In this document: positions 17,329-25,279 of the stretch, in pieces
How the letters are laid out: every line of letters begins with the position of its first letter
Numbering within the stretch: position 1 is the stretch's first letter
Source: an uncultured Oscillospiraceae bacterium
GTDB lineage: Bacteria > Bacillota > Clostridia > Oscillospirales > Ruminococcaceae
Assembly: GCA_910579545.1 (NCBI GenBank)
Contig: CAJTVI010000004.1
Location: 22,148-86,147, forward strand
DNA: 64,000 nucleotides
Reading direction: 5' to 3'
Notes under the pieces: model-generated
What the model saw: the letters and a program-made list of their open reading frames with translations, nothing else
The model's database searches: none
What the model was told of the DNA's origin: nothing
Program-made: the position numbers and the translations under genes

Positions 17329-17527
17329 CTTACCGCCCCAGCCGGCTGCGCAGCCTTTGCTGCAGCTCCTCCAGCCGCTCCCGGTGCTGCACATGCTTCA
17401 TGGCCGGGAAGGCCCGCAGCAGCCGCGCCGCGCCAAACAGCCGGCTGTCCAGCAGCTGCCCGCGCAGCAGATCCCGCCTTGCCTCCAGTTCGGCCCGGCT
17501 GCCGGCCAGCTTCTGCCGGCCCTTGCC
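17329..17527 (-). pseudogene. Duplicated 3' fragment of the CmpB-like gene
   Basis: The 199 bp match 24231-24429 with only about three mismatches. They correspond to the last 65 or so codons plus the stop of the CmpB-like gene, in the same orientation. No start or upstream part is present, so it is a gene fragment. The match stops abruptly at 17527, where sulfatase-like sequence on the other strand begins. This suggests a recombination junction. Confidence 0.8.
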
Positions 17528-18001
17528 TCGATGGGGGTGCAGGGGCTGCTGCGGCAGACCGGCGTGCAGTACCCCCGCTCCTGCCTGTCCAGCAGGAACC
17601 TGTACAGTTTTTCGTCCAGGAACAACATCATCATGGTCATGCTGAATCGGATGGACCTGCGGTATGTGCAGGCCGTGCTGGACGAGGATCCCGATGTCCT
17701 GGAGTTCATGGACGGCTCCCATCCGCCCTATACCATCGCGGCCAAGGGGCAGTACAGCGATGCCCGGACCAGCGCGGAAGAGCAGACCGAGGGTTGCCTG
17801 CGCATCGTCAGTGAGATGCTCGAACGGCTTAAAGACCTGGGCCTGTATGAGGACGCCGCAATCATCCTCACCGCCGACCACGGAGTCTCCCCGGTGGACC
17901 GAATCCCCCTTGACCGGGCGGTCCAAATCGGGCAGGACGCATCCGATTTTTCGACTTGGGAGGTCATTGGCACCTACCCGATCACGGAAGCTTTCTTCTG
18001 A
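17525..18001 (+). pseudogene. Truncated sulfatase/LTA-synthase-like gene remnant
   Basis: The reading frame ending at 18001 encodes the C-terminal half of an alkaline-phosphatase-superfamily protein. It includes SHPPYTI, EGCLRIVSEMLERLK, the metal-site motif TADHG, then QDASDFSTWEVIG. Compared with the intact neighbour at 18086-19834 it lacks the membrane helices and the first catalytic half. It also has an internal deletion of roughly 80 codons between the TADHG block and DASDFS. The 5' end abuts the duplicated CmpB-like fragment. It is not a copy of the neighbour (clearly divergent), so it derives from a lost paralogue. It could be expressed as a short protein but would not be catalytically complete. 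Confidence 0.7.
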
Positions 18002-18085
18002 CCGGCGCCCGGAGGGAAAGCCCTGAGGCCGGGATCCGCTGCCCGGGGGACGCTTGCTGTAGACAGGTTTTTGCCTGGTAAGCGC

Positions 18086-19834
18086 TCAGCCGAAAAATGG
18101 GGCATCCACCGGCTCGCTTCCGATCAGCTCCCAACTGGAAAAATCCGAGGCGTCGGTTCCCACCCGGTAGATATAAAGGGTCTTTTCCCGGGAATCCGGA
18201 CCGACCGTTTTATAAAAGAACCGCTCCACTGCCTGGCCGGGCTGGACCTCGTCCAGTGCGGGGCCATAGGCCGAGTAATCGAGCCCGGCGTTTTTGAGCA
18301 CGGTGGCCCGGATATTGCTGTTGGACACCGGGGCATCGCTGGTGGCAAATGGGGTACCCTCGCAGCCGGCCGGCTTGTAAAAAAGGCCGATGCGCACGGC
18401 ATCGCTCAGCGGTTCCTCAAACGAGAGGGCGTGGCCGTGATCCGCGGTGATGATGATCGCCGTGTCCTTGTAAATACCGGCCTCCTTCATCCAGGCAAAC
18501 AGTTTCATCAGGATGCGGAAGCACCCCTCCGACTGTATCAGGGGGTTGGTTGTGGTGTCGCTCCTTTGGCCGTCCCTGCCCAGGGTATAGGGGTGGTGCG
18601 CACCCTCCATGTGGTAGAATTTAAAGCAGTTCCGGTCCAGCGTTACCTGCGCGTTGGCGATCCCCTCCCAGTAGGCAGCATCGTCAAACCGGTAAATGTC
18701 GCTGTCTGCGGCGGTTTGGTTGTTGATATCGCCGGTATAACTCCAAAAAAAAGGCTTGAGCGCAATGGGTGCGTACCGGTAGGCCGACAACTCCAGCAGG
18801 CTTTTGACCAGCGAGGGCGCATCCAGCTGGTCCTGCGTCCCCACCGCATTCCACACATACCGCGCTGCGGTGCCATCGTTTCCAAACAGGGCCCCCAATT
18901 CCCCATAAAGGTCCACCTCGTAGCCGGCGTTTGACAGGTCCAAAAGGAGGTTTTGCCCGCTTTGCGTCCAGGAGTTGGCAAAATACTCGGCGGGCGGCGT
19001 GTGGTAAACCCCATCGCTGTACCCGGTAAGGATCGCGTTGGCGCCCGGCCGGGTGCGCGCAAAGCTGGAGATCGCGTTGGTATATTGGGTAAACCCATCC
19101 AGCGAGGCATAGATAGCCGGATCCTGCGCCTCGATACCCGCGGCAAACTTGTAATCGAACTCATCCAGCAGGATCACCAGGATATTGCCCTGCCGGGAAA
19201 ACTCGAACTGATGCGCGGCCGACAGGTACGATGCCGTGCCCTCCTGCGTTTTAGGAGCCAACAAACCCGCAAGGGCCATAGAAGCCAGCGCCGCGGTTTG
19301 CATCAGCACAAGCAAGGCACAAACGGCGCTGATAGCCTTGCGCCAGAGCGGCTTGCTGAAGTAGTGCAGGCAAAGCACACAAAGCAGCACCGCACCCCAG
19401 CCCAAAAGGTTGCCCAGCATTGCAAGGGTCTCTTTTTCCCAGGCGATGCCCTCGCCGTTTAAAAGGCCCAGGGTACCGTTAAAAACATTGCCCTGAAGGT
19501 AAGCGCCAACCGTTATTGCAAACAAAACGGACAAAGCGTAATTAAAAAACCGCCCCCGCAGCACCGAAAGCAAAAGGGTAAGCCCCGCAAAGCCCAGCAG
19601 CGCAAAAATAGCCATCAGGCGCACGGCGTCCCGCGCGGAAAAAACCAAAAAATCCTGGTTGTAGGCAGCCAGTTCCACCGGGCCAAAAAAGAACACCGTA
19701 TAGCAAAAGGCAAACGCCGCAAGGGCCGCACGCCACAATCGCTCTTTCCAGGGGCGCGAATCTTGCAGCAGGGCCTGGGACTTGCGCAGGAAAGCAGTTT
19801 GGCCCGCCCCAAGTTTTTCAAGTTGCATTGTCAT
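18086..19834 (-). CDS. Membrane sulfatase / LTA-synthase-like phosphotransferase
   Basis: The 582-residue product has about five N-terminal transmembrane segments (about 35-225) followed by an extracellular alkaline-phosphatase-superfamily domain (about 245-575). Visible motifs are ILVILLDEFDYK (first metal-site Asp), FARTRPGANAILTG (likely nucleophile Thr region), GAHHPYT and ITADHGHAL (metal Asp/His). This is the architecture of LTA synthase and phosphoglycerol or phosphoethanolamine transferases, so it probably moves a phospho-alcohol onto a polymer or glycolipid outside the membrane. ATG 19834 has an AAAGGAGA site. It lies 49 bp after the cytidylyltransferase gene in the same orientation, probably one operon. 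The exact substrate is unknown. Confidence 0.8.
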   Translation of the reverse strand: MTMQLEKLGAGQTAFLRKSQALLQDSRPWKERLWRAALAAFAFCYTVFFFGPVELAAYNQDFLVFSARDAVRLMAIFALLGFAGLTLLLSVLRGRFFNYALSVLFAITVGAYLQGNVFNGTLGLLNGEGIAWEKETLAMLGNLLGWGAVLLCVLCLHYFSKPLWRKAISAVCALLVLMQTAALASMALAGLLAPKTQEGTASYLSAAHQFEFSRQGNILVILLDEFDYKFAAGIEAQDPAIYASLDGFTQYTNAISSFARTRPGANAILTGYSDGVYHTPPAEYFANSWTQSGQNLLLDLSNAGYEVDLYGELGALFGNDGTAARYVWNAVGTQDQLDAPSLVKSLLELSAYRYAPIALKPFFWSYTGDINNQTAADSDIYRFDDAAYWEGIANAQVTLDRNCFKFYHMEGAHHPYTLGRDGQRSDTTTNPLIQSEGCFRILMKLFAWMKEAGIYKDTAIIITADHGHALSFEEPLSDAVRIGLFYKPAGCEGTPFATSDAPVSNSNIRATVLKNAGLDYSAYGPALDEVQPGQAVERFFYKTVGPDSREKTLYIYRVGTDASDFSSWELIGSEPVDAPFFG

Positions 19835-19883
19835 AAATAAAGTCTCCTTTTTTGATTGGCTGCGCCAAAACGCCCGCCGCACC

Positions 19884-20780
19884 TTACTTGTAAGAACTGT
19901 CCAGCGCCTGGAGTTCGCGGTAGGTATCGATCTCGGTGACCGAGCCGGGCGCACAGGGCCGTACCGCAATCCGGTAGTTTGCGCGGAAATGCCCCAGCGG
20001 GGCCTCGTCCCAGAACCGCTGGCTGCCGCCTGGCATCTCATAGAGCGCCGCCACATCCCGGGCAAGCTGCGCGCCGTCCTTTGCGTCCCAATAGGTAATG
20101 TCGTGCATCAGGTAACCGCCCGAACTGCCCAGCTGCATCCCGGTTACAAGGCCGTTTTTTACGCTCAGGCACCAGTCGTCGGTCTGGCCAACCGGGATGC
20201 CGATGTAATTGGTCTGGTATTGGTAGCGGGTAATGATCCCGGGATCGTGGATCAGCAGGTCGGCGTCGCAGAGATAGGCGTTCTCCATCCAGGACCGCAC
20301 ACACATGGCCGAGGAGATGTTGTTGGTCTCGTTGTAGGCCGGGTTGTCCAAAAAATGGATCATGGGGTATTTTTCCAGCAGCTGGTCAAACTGCCCGGCA
20401 AGGTACCCGCGCACCATGTGGATCTCCCGGATGCCCGCATCCAGCAGCGCGTCCAGCAGGCTGTCGATGATCCGCCGGCCGTGGATGGTCACCAGCGGCT
20501 TGGGGGTGGTCAGGGTCACCGGAACCAGGCGGGAGCCAAACCCCGCGGCCAGGATCAGCGCCCGTTTTACCCGGTAGGGTTCCAGTGCCGCCAGGCCCGC
20601 CTCGGTGATACGGCCGTCCCGCAAAAGGCCCCTCTGGCCCAGCGCGGCGGCAGTCTGGTTCACCGTACCAAGCGAAAACCCAAGCGCCTTTGCCAACTCG
20701 CGCTGGGTAAACGGCCCTTTCCTGCGCTCAAGCAGGGCCAAAAGGTCAAACTGTTTTTTGGAAAGCAACAACCATCCCAT
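19884..20780 (-). CDS. Winged-helix / LicC-type nucleotidyltransferase fusion
   Basis: Residues 5-65 form a MarR-like winged helix (FTQRELAKALGFSLGTVNQ). From residue 72 there is a sugar-nucleotide/choline cytidylyltransferase domain with LAAGFGSRL (77-85), TPKPLV (92-97) and the LicC-like YNETNNISSAM. LicC makes CDP-choline for decorating teichoic acid or other glycans; the substrate here is inferred, and a different CDP-alcohol is possible. The DNA-binding domain suggests a bifunctional regulator-enzyme. An inverted repeat overlaps its own promoter. The ATG at 20780 abuts GGAGAGG with no spacing, so translation may instead begin at TTG 20771 or 20768. It is cotranscribed with the sulfatase-like gene. 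Confidence 0.8.
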   Translation of the reverse strand: MGWLLLSKKQFDLLALLERRKGPFTQRELAKALGFSLGTVNQTAAALGQRGLLRDGRITEAGLAALEPYRVKRALILAAGFGSRLVPVTLTTPKPLVTIHGRRIIDSLLDALLDAGIREIHMVRGYLAGQFDQLLEKYPMIHFLDNPAYNETNNISSAMCVRSWMENAYLCDADLLIHDPGIITRYQYQTNYIGIPVGQTDDWCLSVKNGLVTGMQLGSSGGYLMHDITYWDAKDGAQLARDVAALYEMPGGSQRFWDEAPLGHFRANYRIAVRPCAPGSVTEIDTYRELQALDSSYK

Positions 20781-20808
20781 CCTCTCCGGCCGGACGCGGC
20801 GTCCGCCG

Positions 20809-20855
20809 TTTGTTCAATACATGGCACATTATACAGATTTTTGAACAAAAAGCAA
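20809..20855 (-). promoter_or_regulatory. Promoter with operator-like inverted repeat upstream of licC-like gene
   Basis: On the minus strand a TTGCTT box (20850-20855) and a perfect TATAAT (20828-20833) are 16 bp apart. A 9-bp perfect inverted repeat, TTTGTTCAA and TTGAACAAA (arms 20841-20849 and 20809-20817, 23-bp gap, 32 bp centre to centre), brackets the -10 box. One arm lies in the spacer next to the -35 box. This is the geometry of a repressor site. The winged-helix domain of the downstream protein is an obvious candidate ligand. Confidence 0.65.
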
Positions 20856-20942
20856 GACCCTTGGGCCTTTTTGGGATCGCAGGGCGGGAAAGGGGAGCGG
20901 GGAAGGGGCAGCTTTGCGCGCCGTTTGCCCGCACCTCACGGC

Positions 20943-20971
20943 TTGACGCAGGCGCTGGAATGTTATAAGAT
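20943..20971 (+). promoter_or_regulatory. SigmaA-type promoter of the YIDPS/lepB/yidC-tagF unit
   Basis: TTGACG is followed after 17 bp by TAAGAT (an overlapping TATAAG gives 15 bp). It is divergent from the licC-like promoter and about 100 bp before the small membrane-protein gene. Confidence 0.5.
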
Positions 20972-21069
20972 GGGTCTTGCACCCGGCTCTTGCCGGGCTG
21001 CCCGCAAGAACCCTGCGCGTGTCCAGGCAGGCAATACCCGCATGGTTCAATAAAGGAGTTGGAATTTTT

Positions 21070-21351
21070 ATGAAAAAGATCATATCCTTTGCCTATTTCT
21101 TCTGCTGCTTCATGCTGCTCTTTTCGGTCACGGCACAGGCCTACATCGACCCCTCGGCCATGACCTATATCATCCAGCTGGTCGCGGGCGTGGCCATTGC
21201 CGCGGGCGCGGGCCTGAGCTTCTATTTCCGCCGGCTCAAGCGCAAGCTTTCGGGCACAAAAAAGGGTGCGCCCCCTGCTGCCGAAACCCTGCCGGACGAC
21301 GACGATTTCGGCCTGGGCGATTATGAGCTGGAGCAGGACGGCCAGGGCTGA
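21070..21351 (+). CDS. Small membrane protein with YIDPS motif
   Basis: The 93-residue product has a signal-like hydrophobic segment (about 4-24), then AYIDPSAMTYIIQLVAG, a second membrane helix (about 35-53), a basic RRLKRKL stop-transfer and an acidic tail (PDDDDFGLGDYE). The YIDP(S/G) motif after a signal peptide is a recurring feature of small proteins in envelope loci, but I know of no assigned function. ATG 21070 follows AAAGGAG. It is the first gene of a plus-strand unit with a signal peptidase (29-nt overlap) and the YidC-TagF fusion, so a role in the same process is likely. Confidence 0.7.
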   Translation: MKKIISFAYFFCCFMLLFSVTAQAYIDPSAMTYIIQLVAGVAIAAGAGLSFYFRRLKRKLSGTKKGAPPAAETLPDDDDFGLGDYELEQDGQG

Positions 21352-21889
21352 GCCCGGGCCCTGCCCCAGGCCGGCGGGCACGCCTGCCCGCCGGCTGTGG
21401 CCGCTGCCGGTTTTGGCGGCGGCCATGCTGTGCGCGGCACTGGTCAGCGCCTTTTGGGTCGTGGCGGCATATGTCCCATCCGGTTCCATGGAGCCGGGGC
21501 TGCCGGCCGGCTCGCTGGTGCTTGGCTGGCGGGGGGCTTACCGGCAGGCGCAGCCGCAGTGCGGGGACGTGATCCTGTTTGAGCATCCCGGCCTTACCAA
21601 CGGCATGCTGGTAAAGCGGGTGATCGCGCTGCCCGGGCAGTGCGTTGAGATACGGGCCGGCCGGGTCTATCTGGATGGCCTGCCCTTGGACGAGCCGTAT
21701 TTAAAAGAACCCCCCGCCGGGGATCTTGCGCCCCTGACCCTGCCGGAGGGCTGTTATTTTGTGTTGGGAGACAACCGCGCCGCCTCAAAGGATTCCCGCT
21801 TTTGGGAGGACCCATTTGTCCGCCGGGAAGAGATCCATGCCCGGGTGGTGCTGCGGCTGTTTCCGTTTGCGGCGCAGCCGCAGCTGTAA
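21323..21889 (+). CDS. lepB: Type I signal peptidase
   Basis: The approximately 188-residue product is an S26 serine protease that cleaves signal peptides on the outer membrane face. It has one N-terminal transmembrane helix (about 27-50), catalytic Ser55 in PSGSMEP, catalytic Lys98 in MLVKRVIALPG, and the GDNRAASKDSR box. Its start is uncertain. ATG 21323, inside the end of the preceding gene, gives a sensible basic N-terminus; a shorter start at ATG 21425 would cut into the helix. Its place between the YIDPS protein and the YidC-TagF fusion suggests a dedicated peptidase for this locus rather than the general housekeeping copy. Confidence 0.88.
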   Translation: MSWSRTARAEPGPCPRPAGTPARRLWPLPVLAAAMLCAALVSAFWVVAAYVPSGSMEPGLPAGSLVLGWRGAYRQAQPQCGDVILFEHPGLTNGMLVKRVIALPGQCVEIRAGRVYLDGLPLDEPYLKEPPAGDLAPLTLPEGCYFVLGDNRAASKDSRFWEDPFVRREEIHARVVLRLFPFAAQPQL

Positions 21890-21965
21890 AAAACGATGGC
21901 CGGCAAAGGCGGCGAACGCGCACGCGGGCATTCTGCCGGCCGGATAAGGGATGTGATCTTGCAGG

Positions 21966-24047
21966 ATGCAGCTTATCAGTACGATCGTTGGCACGCCGCT
22001 GGGCTGGCTGATGTACGGATGTTACCAGCTGTTTAAAAACTACGGCCTTGCGATCATCCTGTTTACCCTGATGACCAAGGTGGTGCTGTTTCCCATCTCG
22101 CTGCTGGTGCAGAAAAATTCCATCAAGATGGTGCGGATGAAGCCGCAGCTGGATGCGCTGCGCTATCAGTACGTGGATGATGCCGACGCCTTTTTGGATG
22201 CGCAGACCGCTTTGTACAAGCAGGAGCATTACAGCCCCATGGCGGGGGTGGTGCCGCTCCTGCTGCAGCTTCCCATCATTTTTGGCCTGCTGGATGTGGT
22301 ATATAATCCCCTTAAGCACCTTTTGCACATTGCGCCCCAGCTGCAAACGGCCTTTACCGAAACCACCGCCCAGCTGCTGGGCAAAAGCGTGGAACAGCTC
22401 GGCTCCACGGCCCAGCTGATCGTGGTGGAGCAGGTACGCGCCATGCCCGAGGCCTTTTTGGCCATCCCGGGCGGGGAGGCGGCCGTTGCGGCCATCCAGG
22501 GGCTGCGGATGGATTTTTGCGGCATCAGCCTTGCCGCCACCCCCCAGATCGCGGTGCCGGATGCTGTGCTCCTGATCCCGGTGCTGGCGGGGCTTTCGGC
22601 GCTGGTGATGTGCTGGGTGCAAAACCGGATCAATGTTTTGCAGATGGAGCAAAGCGCCCTTTCCCAGTGGGGCATGACCCTGTTCATGATCGCCTTCTCC
22701 TCTTTTTTTGCCTTTATCGTGCCCGCCGGGGTCGGGCTTTACTGGATTTTTGGCAACCTTTTTTCCATCCTTGTGATGGTGCTGGTCAACGCGGTCTATT
22801 CGCCCAAAGAGTACATCAACTATGACCTGCTGGAGGAGATGAAAAGAACCGCCGCCGAGGAAAGGGCGCAGAAAAAAGAGAACGCGGCCCTTGCCAAACG
22901 GTACTACAAGGAGTTTTTTGATCCCCAAAACCTCAGCGGGATGCGGCTGGTCTTTTACTCGGAGGGCAGCGGGTTTTACAAATACTACAAGCAGCTGATC
23001 GAGGCGCTGCTGCAAAAGAGCAGCCTGACCATCCACTATGTTACCAGCGACCCGGGGGACGCCATTTTTGAAAAAAAGGAGCCGCGCATCCACCCCTATT
23101 ACCTGGACGAGACCCGGCTGATCTCGCTGATGATGAAGCTTGAGGCGGACATTGTGGTGATGACCACCCCCGACCTTGAAAAATACCACATCAAGCGCTC
23201 CCGGGTGCGGCCGGATGTGGAATATATCTTTGTGGACCACGGCTGCACCAGCGACAATATGGCCTACCGGCCGGGCGCGCTGGACGCCTTTGACACCGTT
23301 CTGGCCTACGGGCGGGAGCAGGCGGTAGAGATACGCGCCATCGAAAAGCTGCGCGGCACCAAGCGCAAGCGGATCGTGGAATGCGGCTACGGCCTGATCG
23401 ACGAGATGACCGCTGCCTATGCGGCCATGGAAAAAACCGGGCGGGACAAAAAGACCATCCTGATCGGGCCGTCCTGGCAGTACGACAATATCATGGACTC
23501 CTGCCTGGATGAGCTGGTAGAGGCGCTGTATGGCAAGGGCTACCGCATCGTCATCCGGCCCCATCCGCAGTATATACGGCGTTTCCCGGCGCGGGTAAAA
23601 GAGATCATCAACCGCTACCGGGACCGGTTCTCGGAGGATTTTGTCATCGAGACCGACTTTTCTTCCAACGTGACCGTTTACACCGCCGACCTCGTGATCA
23701 CCGACTGGAGCAATATCGCCTACGAGTTTTCCTTTACCACCTGCAAGCCCTCGCTCTTTATCAACACCCAGATCAAGGTCGTCAACAACGATTACGACAA
23801 GATCCCGCTTGTCCCCTTTGACATCACCGCCCGCTCCAAGGTGGGCCGTGAGCTGGAAAAAAGCGAGGTAAAAAACGCCGCCGCCGTGGTGTCCCAGCTG
23901 CTGGCCCATCAGGAGGAATACCGCCGGCAGATCGAGGAGATCCGGCAGCAGCATTTTTACAACCTCGGCCGCAGCGGCGAGGTCGGCGCCGAATATATCC
24001 TGCGCCGCCTTGCGCGCAAGCCCCACGGCCAGGAACAGCCGGGCTGA
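21966..24047 (+). CDS. YidC/Oxa1 insertase fused to CDP-glycerol glycerophosphotransferase (TagF-like)
   Basis: In this 693-residue product, residues about 1-285 form a YidC/Oxa1-type insertase. It has the YGLAIILFTLMTKVVLFP helix, a cytosolic hairpin with KPQLDALRYQY, PLLLQLPIIFGL, and two C-terminal helices ending in FGNLFSILVMVLVNAVY. A charged linker follows (about 285-325). Residues about 328-690 form a TagB/TagF-type glycerophosphotransferase with VFVDHG-like DHGCTSDNM, the RPHP motif and LVITDWSNIAYEF. Known YidC inserts membrane proteins; known TagF transfers glycerol-phosphate from CDP-glycerol to teichoic acid. Both halves look intact with no frameshift. The start is the ATG at 21966, after GCAGG. 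A terminator follows. Confidence 0.88.
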   Translation: MQLISTIVGTPLGWLMYGCYQLFKNYGLAIILFTLMTKVVLFPISLLVQKNSIKMVRMKPQLDALRYQYVDDADAFLDAQTALYKQEHYSPMAGVVPLLLQLPIIFGLLDVVYNPLKHLLHIAPQLQTAFTETTAQLLGKSVEQLGSTAQLIVVEQVRAMPEAFLAIPGGEAAVAAIQGLRMDFCGISLAATPQIAVPDAVLLIPVLAGLSALVMCWVQNRINVLQMEQSALSQWGMTLFMIAFSSFFAFIVPAGVGLYWIFGNLFSILVMVLVNAVYSPKEYINYDLLEEMKRTAAEERAQKKENAALAKRYYKEFFDPQNLSGMRLVFYSEGSGFYKYYKQLIEALLQKSSLTIHYVTSDPGDAIFEKKEPRIHPYYLDETRLISLMMKLEADIVVMTTPDLEKYHIKRSRVRPDVEYIFVDHGCTSDNMAYRPGALDAFDTVLAYGREQAVEIRAIEKLRGTKRKRIVECGYGLIDEMTAAYAAMEKTGRDKKTILIGPSWQYDNIMDSCLDELVEALYGKGYRIVIRPHPQYIRRFPARVKEIINRYRDRFSEDFVIETDFSSNVTVYTADLVITDWSNIAYEFSFTTCKPSLFINTQIKVVNNDYDKIPLVPFDITARSKVGRELEKSEVKNAAAVVSQLLAHQEEYRRQIEEIRQQHFYNLGRSGEVGAEYILRRLARKPHGQEQPG

Positions 24048-24078
24048 AAAGGGCGGCCGGCCGCAAGCCTATAAAACG

Positions 24079-24130
24079 CGCCCCGGCGGGCATCCTCCCT
24101 TGTGAGGGAAGAAGCCCCGCCGGGGCGTTT
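24079..24130 (+). terminator. Terminator-like hairpin after yidC-tagF
   Basis: GC-rich arms (24079-24090 and 24116-24127) enclose an inner ctccctt/gaggga stem and are followed by three T residues. It resembles the hairpin at 17169-17225. Confidence 0.55.
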
Positions 24131-24195
24131 CGTGGATTTTTGGGCCTGCGCCTTATCTTTTCGCCGCAGGAAGGATCCCTGCGGCTGGGAGGGGG

Positions 24196-24217
24196 TCCAG
24201 GGGGCGCGCCCCCTGGA
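24196..24217. repeat. 22-bp GC palindrome, copy B
   Basis: This is the same palindrome as 17056-17077, with its flanks inverted. It lies 14 bp beyond the 3' end of the CmpB-like gene. Confidence 0.75.
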
Positions 24218-24231
24218 ATTGCCAATAAGCC

Positions 24232-25086
24232 TTACCGCCCCAGCCGGCTGCGCAGCCTTTGCTGCAGTTCCTCCAGCCGCTCCCGGTGCTGCACATGCTT
24301 CATGGCCGGGAAGGCCCGCAGCAGCCGCGCCGCGCCAAACAGCCGGCTGTCCAGCAGCTGCCCGCGCAGCAGATCCCGCCTTGCCTCCAGTTCGGCCCGG
24401 CCGCCGGCCAGCTTCTGCCGGCCCTCGCCCAGCGCCGCGGCAAGCTTTTCCTTGCCCTCGTCCAACTCCTCGTCCGCCGCAAGGGCCGCGCTGCCCAGCC
24501 GCAGGGCCATGGCGTCGCTGCCCCGGTGCAGCGCCTCGGCCACCCGGTCCAGCTCGCCCAGGCTGCGGTTGAGCCCCACGATCGTGCGCACGGTCACCGC
24601 CGCGTCGGCCAAAAACACCAGGCTCAGGGGCAGCGCCAGCGCCGTGCCCAGCCGGTGGGGGATCGCCGCCACAAACTGCGCGATCATCGGGTGCACCAGC
24701 CGCACCACCGCCACCACCCCCAGCCCCCACAGGATGCTGAAGGAAAGGCAGATGTACCCGCCCAGGTTAAAGGGCTTGTCGGAGTAATCCCACCAGGAGG
24801 TGTGAAAAAGCTTTTTCAGCGCCCAGCCGGTCACAAGCTCCAGCGCGCTGGCCACCGCCATGCCGCCAAAAAACAGCAAAAACAGGTTGTGGGCCAGCGG
24901 GGCGGTAAACAGCAGAACCAGCACCATGCCCGCTCCGTAAATGGGGCAGACCGGCCCGTTCAAAAAGCCGCGGTTTACCAGCTCGCCGGTGTTCACCGCC
25001 ACAAACGCCACCTCCGCGCACCAGCCAAGAAAGGCGTAGAGGATAAAAAACCAGAAAATGTCGTAGAGGCTGATGGTGATCCCCAT
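24232..25086 (-). CDS. CmpB-like membrane protein (putative ABC-transporter type IV family)
   Basis: The 284-residue product has about five transmembrane segments in residues 1-165 and a basic, coiled-coil C-terminal tail (185-284). The N-terminal part shows the family pattern: FFILYAFLGWCAEVAFV, GFLNGPVCPIYGAG, LELVTGWALKKLFHTSWWDYSD and FNLGGYICL. Members of this family (ABC_trans_CmpB) have no proven function. It is transcribed towards the YidC-TagF gene. Its last 65 or so codons are duplicated at 17329-17527. The ATG start at 25086 has an AGGGGGAGC site. Confidence 0.8.
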   Translation of the reverse strand: MGITISLYDIFWFFILYAFLGWCAEVAFVAVNTGELVNRGFLNGPVCPIYGAGMVLVLLFTAPLAHNLFLLFFGGMAVASALELVTGWALKKLFHTSWWDYSDKPFNLGGYICLSFSILWGLGVVAVVRLVHPMIAQFVAAIPHRLGTALALPLSLVFLADAAVTVRTIVGLNRSLGELDRVAEALHRGSDAMALRLGSAALAADEELDEGKEKLAAALGEGRQKLAGGRAELEARRDLLRGQLLDSRLFGAARLLRAFPAMKHVQHRERLEELQQRLRSRLGR

Positions 25087-25201
25087 GCCTGCTCCCCCTT
25101 TTTTTAAAGATAAACGGCCGCGGCCCCCATTGCCGCGGCCGTCCCTGCTTTGCCTGCCGCCCGTTCAGCTGCCGCCGCCCCCGGCCATAGCCTGCCGTCG
25201 G

Positions 25202-25230
25202 GTGACACTGCCGCCGATCTGTGGTACAAT
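25202..25230 (+). promoter_or_regulatory. SigmaA-type promoter of the GT-C gene
   Basis: GTGACA and TACAAT are 17 bp apart, with an extended TGG before the -10 box. It lies 50 bp before the gene start. Confidence 0.75.
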
Positions 25231-25279
25231 AGGGCTTGCCGCCGGCGCATCCCGGCGGCCTAAAGGAGGCGGCTCCCCT

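Noticed and set aside
17234..18001. A 255-codon gene starting at 17234
   Set aside because: Its first half is the antisense of the duplicated CmpB-like fragment, and only the second half resembles a sulfatase. It is a junction frame, not a gene.
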